Below, in pieces: positions 17,455 through 25,323 of a stretch of 58,422 nt of DNA. Under the pieces are notes generated by a model. The model was given only the letters and a program-made list of their open reading frames with translations, ran no database searches and had not been told where the DNA came from. Within the stretch, counting starts at the first letter, position 1; each line of letters opens with the position of its first letter. The DNA is taken from assembly GCF_007992495.1 (NCBI RefSeq), contig NZ_BKAJ01000094.1:1-58422 (forward strand), read 5' to 3'. The DNA comes from Reyranella soli (GTDB taxonomy: Bacteria; Pseudomonadota; Alphaproteobacteria; Reyranellales; Reyranellaceae). Position numbers and translations under genes: made by a program.

Positions 17455-18021
17455 ATGGAAGCGTTTTTCGTATCCACAGCTCTCGTTGCCGTCGCCGAGA
17501 TCGGCGACAAGACGCAGCTCCTCGCCCTGATGCTGGCCGCACGGTACCGCAGGCCGGTGCCGATCATCCTCGGCATCCTCTGCGCCACGTTGGCCAACCA
17601 CGCGCTCGCCGCCTGGATCGGCGCTGCGGTCGCGGCCTGGGTCGGGCCCGACACGATGCGCTGGGTGCTGGCCGCCACCTTCATCGTCATGGCGGGCTGG
17701 TGCCTGATCCCCGACAAGGCCGACGAGGGCCCGCAGGCGCCGCGCAAGGCCGGCGCCTTCCTCGCAACCTTGGTCGCCTTCTTCCTGGTCGAGATCGGCG
17801 ACAAGACGCAGATCGCCACGGTGGCGCTGGCCGCCCGCTTTCAGTCGCTGGCCGTCGTCACCCTCGGCACCACCTTCGGCATGCTGATCGCCAACGCGCC
17901 GGTCGTGCTGTTCGGAGATGCCATCGCCAAGCGCCTGCCACTCCACATCGTGCGCATCGTCGCGGCGCTGCTGTTCGTGGCGTTGGGTGTGGCCGCGATC
18001 CTTATGCCTGCTGCCCGCTGA
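17455..18021 (+). CDS. GDT1/TMEM165 (UPF0016) family cation transporter
   Basis: A 188-residue membrane protein with about six TM helices and two copies of the family's metal-binding motif E-x-G-D-K-T, at residues 15-20 (EIGDKT) and 113-118 (EIGDKT), in two inverted three-helix halves. Family members export or exchange Mn2+ or Ca2+; bacterial homologues are linked to manganese efflux. The central loop PDKADEGPQAPRK lies on the cytosolic side. The 3' end overlaps the end of the convergent gltX remnant by 20 bases. Confidence 0.9.
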   Translation: MEAFFVSTALVAVAEIGDKTQLLALMLAARYRRPVPIILGILCATLANHALAAWIGAAVAAWVGPDTMRWVLAATFIVMAGWCLIPDKADEGPQAPRKAGAFLATLVAFFLVEIGDKTQIATVALAARFQSLAVVTLGTTFGMLIANAPVVLFGDAIAKRLPLHIVRIVAALLFVALGVAAILMPAAR

Positions 18022-18465
18022 GTCGCGCCGCCACCTTGGTGCGGCGGATCAGCGGCAGGAGCTTCGCCATCTCCGGCCGATCTCGCGCGGTGAGGGCGAG
18101 CCTGAGCGGATGGAACAGCGCCCGCCCCTTGCGCTGAGTCGCCGCTGAGACCGCCGCGGTCCACTCCTTCCACGTCGTCTCGCCCCACGGCTCGGGCGGC
18201 AGGCGCGACGCGGCCTCGCCGAGGAAGCTCGGGTCCTCGAGCACCGGCGCCAGCGGGCCATCGACGATCTCGGCCCAGGTCTGCGCTCGATCGCGGCTTC
18301 GTACTCGGGCTTGCTGCGCTGCAGGTCGGCGTCGTCGAGGCGCAGGATGAAGGTGCCGCCGTGGCGCCGCGCAGAGAGCCAATTGAACAGCGCCGTACGC
18401 ACGTTCCCCACGTGCAGAAGCCCGGTCGGGCTGGGCGCAAAACGGACAACGGGATGTGAGGCCAT
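18002..18465 (-). pseudogene. gltX: Glutamyl-tRNA synthetase remnant with internal deletion
   Basis: From ATG 18465 the first ~58 codons give a classic GltX N-terminus (VVRFAPSPTGLLHVGNVRTA, FILRLDDADLQRSKPEYEAAIE). At about 18288-18300 the homology jumps, in another frame, to a GltX C-terminus (QTWAEIVDGPLAPVLEDPSF, WGETTWKEWTAAVSAAT, RKGRALFHPLRLAL, LLPLIRRTKVAARLSG). Normal GltX has about 450-470 residues; here only about 150 remain. Some 300 central residues, including the KMSKS region, are missing. It cannot be an active synthetase. A functional gltX must lie elsewhere, as many alphaproteobacteria have two. An assembly collapse is the alternative explanation. Confidence 0.87.
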
Positions 18466-18576
18466 GCGGGCCGACTCGTGGCGAGGGGGCGTTGGCGGGT
18501 CAAGCGGCCTCGGCTAGTGTCCGGGCCGGGAGAACAGGGAAAAACGGAACAAGCCGTATCAGGGAGGAAACAAGAA

Positions 18577-19551
18577 ATGAAACGTCGCCATCTGTTGGCC
18601 GTGGGCGCGGGCGCGCTTGCGGCGCCGTCGCTCGCGCGCGCGCAGGACAAGTACCCCGAGCGCACCGTGCGACTGGTCGTGCCGTTCGCGCCGGCCGGCC
18701 CGACCGACATCATCGGCCGCATGGTCGCCGACAAGATGACCCCGGTGATCGGCCAGACGATGATCGTCGAGAACAAGGCGGGCGGCGCCGGCGTCATCGG
18801 CGCCAACGAGATCAAGACCGCCAAGCCCGACGGCTACAACCTGCTGTTCGCGACGTCGTCGACCCACGCCATCCTGCCGACGGCGATGACCAAGGTGCCG
18901 TACGATCCGATCAAGGACTTCACGCCGATCTCGTCGGTCTGCGTCAATCCGCTGGTGCTGGTCGTGCATCCGTCGATGCCGGACACTGTCCAGGGCCTGG
19001 TCGAGCTGATGAAGAAGAACCCGGGCAAGTACTCCTACGCGACGTCGGGCACCGGCAGCATCCTTCACCTCACCTCCGAGTACTTCAAACGCGAGGTTGG
19101 CGGCATGGACGTCGTGCACGTGCCCTATCGCGGCTCCGGCCCGGCGATCCAGGACCTGCTTCCCGGCAACGTCGCGTGGATGTTCGAGACCTTCAGCACG
19201 ATGCTGCAGCATCACAAGGCCGGGAAGGTGCGCATCCTGGCCTTCGCCCACCAGAAGCGCGCGGCGATCGCGCCGGAGATCCCGACCATGATCGAGGCCG
19301 GCGTGCCGGGCTTCGAGGCCTATACCTTCAACCTGTTCCTCGGGCCGGCCGGGACGCCGAAGAACGTCGTCGACACGCTCGACCAGGCCACGCGCAAGGT
19401 CATGGCCGATCCCGCCACCATCAAGTTCCTGGAGGACATCGCGGCCGTCCCGACGCCCGACACCACGCCCGAGCGCACGGCCAAGTTCATCCAGGGCGAG
19501 CTCAACAAATGGGCGCCGGTGATCAAGGCCGCGGGCATCAAGCTGGAGTAG
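18577..19551 (+). CDS. Bug-family tripartite tricarboxylate transporter substrate-binding protein
   Basis: A 324-residue periplasmic solute-binding protein. The signal peptide is MKRRHLLAVGAGALAAPSLA, cleaved after RAQ. Bug/TctC features follow: YPERTVRLVVPFAPAGPTDI, VENKAGGAGVIGANE and VPYRGSGPAIQDLLPGNV. These proteins bind carboxylates or amides, usually for TctAB-type transport, but here no TctA or TctB gene is near, which is common for this very expanded family. The start ATG 18577 follows AGGGAGG; in-frame codons further upstream are shadow. Confidence 0.93.
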   Translation: MKRRHLLAVGAGALAAPSLARAQDKYPERTVRLVVPFAPAGPTDIIGRMVADKMTPVIGQTMIVENKAGGAGVIGANEIKTAKPDGYNLLFATSSTHAILPTAMTKVPYDPIKDFTPISSVCVNPLVLVVHPSMPDTVQGLVELMKKNPGKYSYATSGTGSILHLTSEYFKREVGGMDVVHVPYRGSGPAIQDLLPGNVAWMFETFSTMLQHHKAGKVRILAFAHQKRAAIAPEIPTMIEAGVPGFEAYTFNLFLGPAGTPKNVVDTLDQATRKVMADPATIKFLEDIAAVPTPDTTPERTAKFIQGELNKWAPVIKAAGIKLE

Positions 19552-19569
19552 CGCTGGGGGCGTCTTCTG

Positions 19570-19628
19570 GGAGCGCAGACCTCCAGGTCCGCATCATGAT
19601 CATGAGCGGACCTGGAGGTCCGCGCTCC
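19570..19628. repeat. Near-perfect inverted repeat, family B
   Basis: The left arm GGAGCGCAGACCTCCAGGTC and the right arm GACCTGGAGGTCCGCGCTCC pair with one mismatch, and continue to a TCATGA-type centre with one unpaired base. The design matches 747-817: GC-rich arms around the same centre. It lies just after the Bug-family gene and could act as its terminator. Confidence 0.82.
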
Positions 19629-19639
19629 GGCAAGAGCAT

Positions 19640-19709
19640 GAGCGGGCCGGACCTGCCTGCGCGAAGCCGAAGCGGCTTCGCTTCGGCGAAGGCAGGGGCC
19701 CGCGCTCCC
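19640..19709. repeat. Second long hairpin next to the family B repeat
   Basis: CCTGCCTGCGCGAAGCCGAAG and the later CTTCGGCGAAGGCAGG form a nested hairpin with AAGCGGCTTCGCTT at the top, flanked by GGGCC words. It directly follows the palindrome at 19570 and ends against the convergent lipoprotein gene. Together they fill the gap between the two genes. Confidence 0.7.
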
Positions 19710-19712
19710 AAA

Positions 19713-20132
19713 TCAGCGATAGCCCGGCGGCGGCGGCACGTTGCCGGGCGACGGCGTGATCGGCGCCTGCTGCGGCATTTGGCTGGGCGTCGGCAGGTTG
19801 GACGGGTTGGGCATCGCCGTGATGTCGCTGGTCGAGGCGACGCGGCCCGGCGCCACCGCACCGGTGGTGCTGATGTAGTAGCCGGCGACGGCGTTGGAAC
19901 TCTCGCCCTCGGTCTTCGCCGGCACGTCGATCAAGCCGATGCGTTCGCCGTCCTGGTTGACGCGGTAGCCCTGGTTGTCGAGCTTGTAGTCGGCGTTGTC
20001 GACCCGGACCCCACCCGCCTCCGTGCGATACGAAGCCGGCTGTTGGACGTCGACATAGTCAGGCCGCGGCAGCGGATTACATCCTGCAATCGCCAGTCCC
20101 AGCGTTGCCGCCATCACCCATCTCGCAGCCAT
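19713..20132 (-). CDS. Putative lipoprotein
   Basis: A 139-residue protein with a lipoprotein signal: VMAATLGLAIAGC places the lipid-carrying Cys at about residue 17. The mature part is polar; DNADYKLDNQGYRVNQDGERI contains a DNxGYRVNxDG-like motif, and the C-terminal third is Pro/Gln-rich and probably disordered. No enzymatic signature is seen. The start ATG 20132 is chosen because it begins the signal peptide. It is followed upstream on the same strand by a second lipoprotein gene, whose tail has a related GFRYDGQGNRVDARG motif, so the two may be functionally linked. Confidence 0.8.
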   Translation of the reverse strand: MAARWVMAATLGLAIAGCNPLPRPDYVDVQQPASYRTEAGGVRVDNADYKLDNQGYRVNQDGERIGLIDVPAKTEGESSNAVAGYYISTTGAVAPGRVASTSDITAMPNPSNLPTPSQMPQQAPITPSPGNVPPPPGYR

Positions 20133-20145
20133 CGCGCCCCCTAAC

Positions 20146-20772
20146 TTAGGGTTGGGTCGACTGCGGGCTAATAATGTTACCGCGGGCGTCGACCCGGTTC
20201 CCCTGGCCATCATACCGGAAACCGTACTCGTCGCGGAAGGCCTGAACGCCGGCCGGCGGGGTTGTTGCAGCCGGCACCACGGTGGTCGTCGAGACCGGCG
20301 CCGTGGTCGTATAGACGGTCGTCCCGGGGCTCGGCGAGTAGTAGGTCGTGGTCGCGGCCACCGGGGCCGGCGCCGTTGAATAGGTGGTCACCGTCGCCTC
20401 CTGGCGGTAACGGCGGGCGTCGATCTCGCGGCCGACGCAGCGGTCGTAGCTCATGGAGCCGCGCGACAGGCCGTAGGACGAGCAGGCCATCTGGGCGTCG
20501 CTGGCCAGGTTCGCCTGGCTGTAGGCCATCGAGGCGCGGCCGCGGGCACGGGCATCCGCTTCCAGCCGCACGCAGCGATCGTACGACGCCGTGCCCGGGG
20601 TGAAGCCGTAATCCACGCAGGCCTGTTGCGAGCTGTTGGCCACGACCACAGTGCCGGCCGGCACAACCACCGCCGCAGGCGGTGGGGCGGTCGCGGTGGT
20701 CGTACTGGAATAGCCGCAGGCGGCGGCCGACAGGCCGATCGCAGCCACGGCCATGAGCTTGATTGGCGTCAT
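20146..20772 (-). CDS. Putative lipoprotein with duplicated Cys-containing motif
   Basis: A 208-residue protein with lipobox LSAAAC (Cys19). After a Thr/Pro-rich linker come two copies of a ~25-residue motif: ACVDYGFTPGTASYDRCV and ACSSYGLSRGSMSYDRCV, each with two Cys and a YDRC centre and each followed by an E-x-DAR helix. A long Thr/Pro low-complexity stretch follows, then the C-terminal YGFRYDGQGNRVDARGN. The Cys pairs could form disulfides in the periplasm. I do not recognise a characterised family. It lies 13 bases upstream of the smaller lipoprotein gene, so the pair is probably one operon. Confidence 0.82.
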   Translation of the reverse strand: MTPIKLMAVAAIGLSAAACGYSSTTTATAPPPAAVVVPAGTVVVANSSQQACVDYGFTPGTASYDRCVRLEADARARGRASMAYSQANLASDAQMACSSYGLSRGSMSYDRCVGREIDARRYRQEATVTTYSTAPAPVAATTTYYSPSPGTTVYTTTAPVSTTTVVPAATTPPAGVQAFRDEYGFRYDGQGNRVDARGNIISPQSTQP

Positions 20773-20845
20773 CGCACCCTCCTCGGGGAAAATCGCTCCC
20801 GTGGAACGTGACGAGACATGTGAGGTTGCAGGGACCGTGCCTAAT

Positions 20846-22534
20846 TCAGGCGGCTTTCTTCAGCATGCTGTCGCGCAGTTCACGGCGCAGGATCTTGCCG
20901 ACATTGGTCTTGGGCAGCTCGTCACGGAACTCGATGTACTTGGGCCGCTTGTAGCCGGTGAACTGCTGGGCGCACCACGCCTGCAGCGCATCCTTGGTGA
21001 GTGCTGCATCCTTTTTCACCACGAACAGCATGACGGCCTCGCCCGAGCCTGCGTCGGGCACGCCGATGGCCGCACACTCCAGCACGCCGGGATGGCTTGC
21101 CACCACGCCTTCGATCTCGTTGGGGAAGACCTTGAAGCCCGAGACCACGATCATGTCCTTCTTGCGATCCACGATCTTGATGTAGCCGCGCACATCCATC
21201 GCGCCGACGTCGCCCGACTTGAAGAAGCCGTCGGGCGTCATGACCAGCGCCGTCTCGTCGGGGCGCTGCCAGTAGCCTTGCATGACCTGCGGACCTTTGA
21301 TCGCGATCTCGCCGGCCTCGCCCAACGCTACCTCCTTGCCGTGGTCGTCGAGGATCTTGATCTCGACGTTGGGCAGCGGCAGGCCGATCGTGCCGGTGTA
21401 TTCCTCGGAGTCCGTGGGATTGCAGGTGACGCCGGCCGAGGTTTCGCTGAGGCCGTAGCCCTCGACGATGGGGCAGCCGGTGATGGCGAGCCATTTCTTC
21501 GCCACCGCCTCCTGCACCGCCATGCCGCCGCCGTTGGAGATGGCGAGCTGCGAGAAGTCGAGCTTGGCGAAGTCGGGTTGGTTGGCGAGGCCGTTGAACA
21601 GCGTGTTCACGCCCGGGAAGATGTTGATCTTGTACTTGGCGAGCTCGGCGATCGTGCCCTTCATGTCGCGCGGGTTGGGGATCAGGATGTTGAGCGCCCC
21701 GGTCCGCATGCCCAGCAGGCCGCAGGCGATGAAGGCGAAGACGTGATAGAGCGGCAGGGCGCAGACGATGGTGAACTGGCCGGTGAGGTTCTTGCGCTTG
21801 AGCCCCGGCTGCATCCACGCTTCCGATGCCAGCAGGTTGGCGACGATGGTGTGATGGAGCAGCGTGGCACCCTTGGCGATGCCGGTGGTGCCGCCGGTGT
21901 ATTGCAGCACCGCCACGTCGCCCGGTCCGATGTCGGGACGCGCGAAGGCCATCGAACGGCCGGCCGATAAGGCGTCATTGAATTTGGTGTGACCGGGCAG
22001 CGAGAAGGCCGGCACCATCTTGCGCATGGTGCGCACGACGAAGTTCACGATCAGGCCCTTGGGGAAGCCCAGAAGGTCGCCCATCGAAGCGACGACGATG
22101 TGCTTCACGGCGGTGCCGTCCAGCGCCTTCTGCAAGGTGCTGGCGAAATTCTCCAGCACGATCACGGCCTCGGCGCCGGAGTCCTTCAGCTGGTGCGCGA
22201 GCTCGCGCGCGGTGTAGAGCGGATTGACGTTGACGGCGATCAGGCCGGCGCGCAGCACGGCGGCCAGCGCCACCGGATACTGCAGCACGTTGGGCATCAT
22301 GATCGCCACGCGCGTGCCCTTCCGCAGGCCCTTGTCCTGCAGCCATGACGCCAGCGCCAGGGACAGCGTGTCGACGTCGCCGAAGGTGATGGCCTTGTCC
22401 ATGCAGACATAGGCGCGCTGGTCGCGAAACCTGGTGAAGCTCTCCTCGAGCAGCGCCACGACGCTGGGATAGACCGACGGATCGATATCCGACGGCACTC
22501 CTGGCGGATAGCTTTTCAACCAGAACCGATCCAT
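20846..22534 (-). CDS. fadD: Long-chain fatty acid-CoA ligase
   Basis: A 562-residue AMP-forming acyl-CoA synthetase. The motifs are the P-loop-like YTGGTTGIAKGATLLH, the central VEGYGLSETSAGV, the hinge region YIKIVDRKKDMIVVSGFKV, and the catalytic Lys in KTNVGKILRREL near the C-terminus. The N-terminal start MDRFWLKSYPPGVP matches FadD proteins of this group. It activates free fatty acids with ATP and CoA for beta-oxidation or lipid synthesis. Its start is only 34 bases from the divergent P-loop ATPase gene, so they share a promoter region. Confidence 0.95.
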   Translation of the reverse strand: MDRFWLKSYPPGVPSDIDPSVYPSVVALLEESFTRFRDQRAYVCMDKAITFGDVDTLSLALASWLQDKGLRKGTRVAIMMPNVLQYPVALAAVLRAGLIAVNVNPLYTARELAHQLKDSGAEAVIVLENFASTLQKALDGTAVKHIVVASMGDLLGFPKGLIVNFVVRTMRKMVPAFSLPGHTKFNDALSAGRSMAFARPDIGPGDVAVLQYTGGTTGIAKGATLLHHTIVANLLASEAWMQPGLKRKNLTGQFTIVCALPLYHVFAFIACGLLGMRTGALNILIPNPRDMKGTIAELAKYKINIFPGVNTLFNGLANQPDFAKLDFSQLAISNGGGMAVQEAVAKKWLAITGCPIVEGYGLSETSAGVTCNPTDSEEYTGTIGLPLPNVEIKILDDHGKEVALGEAGEIAIKGPQVMQGYWQRPDETALVMTPDGFFKSGDVGAMDVRGYIKIVDRKKDMIVVSGFKVFPNEIEGVVASHPGVLECAAIGVPDAGSGEAVMLFVVKKDAALTKDALQAWCAQQFTGYKRPKYIEFRDELPKTNVGKILRRELRDSMLKKAA

Positions 22535-22568
22535 GCGTTTCCCCGCAACTGTTGAGCCCACTATAGCC

Positions 22569-23114
22569 ATGTCCGACTGCGAGCGCTTTCACGTCATCAC
22601 CGGCGGTCCGGGATCGGGCAAGACCAGCCTGATCGACGGCCTGGCGCGCGCCGGTTACGCGCGCACCGTCGAGGCCGGCCGCGCCATCATCCAGGACCAG
22701 CTCGCGATCGACGGCCCCGCCCTGCCATGGCGCGATCCATCGGCCTTTGCCGAATTGATGCTGAGCTGGGAATTGCGGTCCTATCGCATGGCCGAGGCGA
22801 TGAGCGGTCCGGTCTTCTTCGACCGCGGCGTGACCGAACTTGTAGGCTACCTGACGCTCGTCTGCCGTCCGGTGCCGGCGCACATCGCGCGAGCGGCCGA
22901 GCGCTTCCGCTACAATCGTCGCGTCTTCGTCGCGCCGCCCTGGCCTGCGATCTATACCCAGGGCGCCGAGCGCAAGCAGACGCCCGAGGAAGCGGTGCGC
23001 ACCTACGAGGCCGTCGTCGCCGCCTATTCGACGTGTGGTTACGAGGTCGTGAGTCTGCCGCTGGTGTCCGTCGAAGAGCGCGTGCGATTCGTCCTCGACA
23101 CGATCGGCGCATGA
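22569..23114 (+). CDS. P-loop ATPase/kinase-like protein
   Basis: A 181-residue protein with a Walker A motif GGPGSGKTSL (about residues 12-21) and a Walker B-like strand GPVFFDRGVTEL. Its size and layout resemble small AAA-type nucleotide kinases (AAA_28-like) that phosphorylate small molecules or nucleotides. RFRYNRRVFVAPPWPAIY and ERKQTPEEAVRTYEA are well conserved in homologues as I remember them. The ATG 22569 is selected, since it starts just before the Walker A strand. It ends 2 bases before a terminator hairpin. Confidence 0.82.
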   Translation: MSDCERFHVITGGPGSGKTSLIDGLARAGYARTVEAGRAIIQDQLAIDGPALPWRDPSAFAELMLSWELRSYRMAEAMSGPVFFDRGVTELVGYLTLVCRPVPAHIARAAERFRYNRRVFVAPPWPAIYTQGAERKQTPEEAVRTYEAVVAAYSTCGYEVVSLPLVSVEERVRFVLDTIGA

Positions 23115-23116
23115 AA

Positions 23117-23142
23117 AAGGCCCGTCCTTGCGGACGGGCCTT
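23117..23142. terminator. Bidirectional rho-independent-like terminator
   Basis: AAGGCCCGTCC, loop TTGC, GGACGGGCCTT: a perfect 11-bp stem, with an A-run before it, so the opposite strand has a U-run after it. It stands between the convergent ATPase and phasin genes and best fits termination of the phasin transcript. Confidence 0.88.
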
Positions 23143-23163
23143 GATCGAACCGAAGGTGACGTC

Positions 23164-23607
23164 TTAGGCGGCCTTGGTGAACTTCTCGATGCGCTCCTGC
23201 ACGGGGCGGACGGCGTCGTCCGCGACCTTGCGGGCGAAGGCGCCGAGGTCCTGGGCCTGCGCGATGCGGGTCTCGAGGCGGCCGCGCCAGTACTTGGCAC
23301 TGATGTCGAAGGCCTCGACCGGCGACTTGGCCGACAGGAAGTCGCGCCAGGCGGCGAAGCCGGCATCGGCGTCTTCCTTGGCGACCTCGAGCATCTTCAG
23401 GCTGGCCTTGGTGGCGCCGTCACGCGCCTGCACGAACTGGGTGTTCAGCTCGGCCGAAGCGGTCTGGGCGGCCTTGCTCATCTGCTCAAAGCCCTCGGCG
23501 GCCTTGCGCACGCCGATCTGGGCGAACTCGCGGACGCGCTCGTTGGCGGCCTTGGTGGTCTCGGTGGCGTGCTCGATGACGTTGTCGAGCGGGGTGCTGG
23601 TGGTCAT
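23164..23607 (-). CDS. Phasin family protein
   Basis: A 147-residue, almost fully helical protein rich in Ala, Lys, Glu and Gln. Its heptad-like amphipathic helices (FEQMSKAAQTASAELNTQF, KMLEVAKEDADAGFAAWRDF) are typical of phasins, which coat polyhydroxyalkanoate granules. The AKSPVEAFDISAKYWR segment resembles the phasin_2 core (length of segment x SPxE). The start ATG 23607 is placed after the non-coding upstream region. A strong palindrome lies 75 bp upstream (23682-23708), and a terminator follows the gene, so it is a single-gene unit. Confidence 0.88.
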   Translation of the reverse strand: MTTSTPLDNVIEHATETTKAANERVREFAQIGVRKAAEGFEQMSKAAQTASAELNTQFVQARDGATKASLKMLEVAKEDADAGFAAWRDFLSAKSPVEAFDISAKYWRGRLETRIAQAQDLGAFARKVADDAVRPVQERIEKFTKAA

Positions 23608-23681
23608 GGATAGATTCCTCAGATGGGTTGTGCTTGGAAAACTGTTGCTCGGTGACGGAGCGTATATGGGAGGCCAATGGT

Positions 23682-23708
23682 GCATTGCAACATAAATTGT
23701 TGCGATGC
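23682..23708. promoter_or_regulatory. Palindrome in phasin promoter region, candidate PhaR site
   Basis: GCATTGCAACA and TGTTGCGATGC are 11-bp arms with one mismatch around TAAAT. It lies 75 bp before the phasin ATG and 100 bp before the divergent WS/DGAT ATG, in an AT-rich gap. TGC-rich inverted sites upstream of phasins are known targets of the PHA-responsive repressor PhaR in other alphaproteobacteria; the match here is by type, not proven. Confidence 0.6.
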
Positions 23709-23807
23709 GAGAAGAAATGTCAAAAATCCATATATTTCAATTGATTAGACTACCAATCCGGGGGACTAATTGGGCCAACGAACGTGAGATGCAACGGGAG
23801 GTTCGCC

Positions 23808-25265
23808 ATGGAACAGCAGCAGCTGTCGGGCATCGACGCGTCATTCCTTTACCTGGAGACGCCCGAGACGCCCATGCACGTGGCGGGGCTGACCTACTTC
23901 GAATTGCCGCCGGGGTTCGAGGGCAGTTTCTATCAGCACTTCCGCCGCTTCTTCGAAAGCCGGCTGCACACGATCCCGATCTTCTCCAAGCGGCTCGCGC
24001 CCTCGCTCTATGATCTCGACCATCCCGGCTGGGTCGACGCCGACGATCTCGACCTCGACTACCATCTGCGCGAGACGGCCCTGCCCTCGCCCGGTACCGA
24101 GGAACAACTCGAGGAGGTGATCGGCCGCCTGCACGCCAACACGCTCGATCGCAGCCGGCCGCTCTGGCAGTTCTACGTCATCACCGGCCTGGAGAATGGC
24201 CAGGGCGTGCTCTACTCCAAGGTCCACCACGCCGCGATCGATGGCGGCGCCGGCATGGCGATCAACAAGGCGCTCTATGATGTCACGGCGACGCCGCGCG
24301 AGGTGCCGCCGGCGGCGCCGAAAGCGGCCTCTACGAACGCCGCACCCAGCTCACCCACGGCCGTCGATCCGGTGAAGGGCATCTCCGACATCATGGGCAA
24401 CATGATGCGCCAGCAGCTGCGCATGTGGCAGACGGCGTCGGAGATCGGCACCGCCATGACCAACGCCTTCCTGGCCAAGCCCGGCGAGGCCGGGCCCAAG
24501 GCGTTGGCGACCTTGCAGAGCATGGTCAACCAGCTGCCGACGCTCAACGCGCCCAAGACTCCGTTCAACGCCACCATCACGCGCGAGCGCAGCTACGCCG
24601 CGCGCACCGTGTCGCTCTCCGACGCCAAGGCGATCGCCAAGGCAAGCGGCACCAAGCTCAACGACGTCGTGATGGCGATCTGCGCCGGCGCGTTGCGTCG
24701 CTATCTGCAGGAGAAGGGTGAACTACCCGACAAGCCGTTGATCGCCGGCGTGCCGATCAGCCTGCGCGATCCCGGCGATACGCGGCAGAACAACCAGGTC
24801 TCGGGCATGCTGTGCTCGATCGCCACCGACATCGCCGATCCGGTGGAGCGGTTGAAGGCGATCCTGAAGTCGTCGTCGGAGTCCAAGCAGATCGCCGGAA
24901 CGTTCCGCGACGCCGTCCCGCAGGACTTCGCCTTCGTCGGCGCGCCGATCCTGCTGCAGCTCATCATGCTGGTCTATGGCCGCAGCGGTCTCGCCGACAA
25001 GCTGCCCATGCCGATGAACGTCACGATCTCCAACGTGCCCGGCCCGCCGATGCCGCTCTACTGCGCGGGAGCAAAAGTGACGGCGTTGCACCCAGTGTCG
25101 ATCCCCGCGCATGGCGCCGCGCTCAACATCACGGTGCAGAGCTACATGGATGCGCTGAACTTCGGCCTGACCGCCGACCGTCGGGCGGTTCCCGATGTCG
25201 GCAAGCTCGGTGACTATCTGGTGGATGCGGCAAACGAGCTGAAGAAAGCCGTTGTGCCCAATTGA
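23808..25265 (+). CDS. Wax ester synthase/diacylglycerol acyltransferase (WS/DGAT)
   Basis: A 485-residue acyltransferase. The catalytic motif HHxxxDG is present as HHAAIDGG (His140, His141, Asp145, Gly146). Upstream are GIDASFLYLETPETPMHV and RPLWQFYVITGL (PLW motif). The C-terminal region has VTISNVPGPPMPLYCAG, as in family members. The enzyme esterifies fatty alcohols or diacylglycerol with acyl-CoA to form storage lipid at membranes. The start ATG 23808 follows CGGGAGG. It is divergent from a phasin and followed by a lipase-like hydrolase, which together suggest storage-lipid turnover. Confidence 0.93.
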   Translation: MEQQQLSGIDASFLYLETPETPMHVAGLTYFELPPGFEGSFYQHFRRFFESRLHTIPIFSKRLAPSLYDLDHPGWVDADDLDLDYHLRETALPSPGTEEQLEEVIGRLHANTLDRSRPLWQFYVITGLENGQGVLYSKVHHAAIDGGAGMAINKALYDVTATPREVPPAAPKAASTNAAPSSPTAVDPVKGISDIMGNMMRQQLRMWQTASEIGTAMTNAFLAKPGEAGPKALATLQSMVNQLPTLNAPKTPFNATITRERSYAARTVSLSDAKAIAKASGTKLNDVVMAICAGALRRYLQEKGELPDKPLIAGVPISLRDPGDTRQNNQVSGMLCSIATDIADPVERLKAILKSSSESKQIAGTFRDAVPQDFAFVGAPILLQLIMLVYGRSGLADKLPMPMNVTISNVPGPPMPLYCAGAKVTALHPVSIPAHGAALNITVQSYMDALNFGLTADRRAVPDVGKLGDYLVDAANELKKAVVPN

Positions 25266-25323
25266 AACCCTTTTGTCGCATTACGATATGTGAGACTCTT
25301 GCAGGAACGATGAAGGAGTCCCG

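Noticed and set aside
18577..19551. Full tripartite tricarboxylate transporter system
   Set aside because: No TctA or TctB gene lies on either side; only the binding protein is present.
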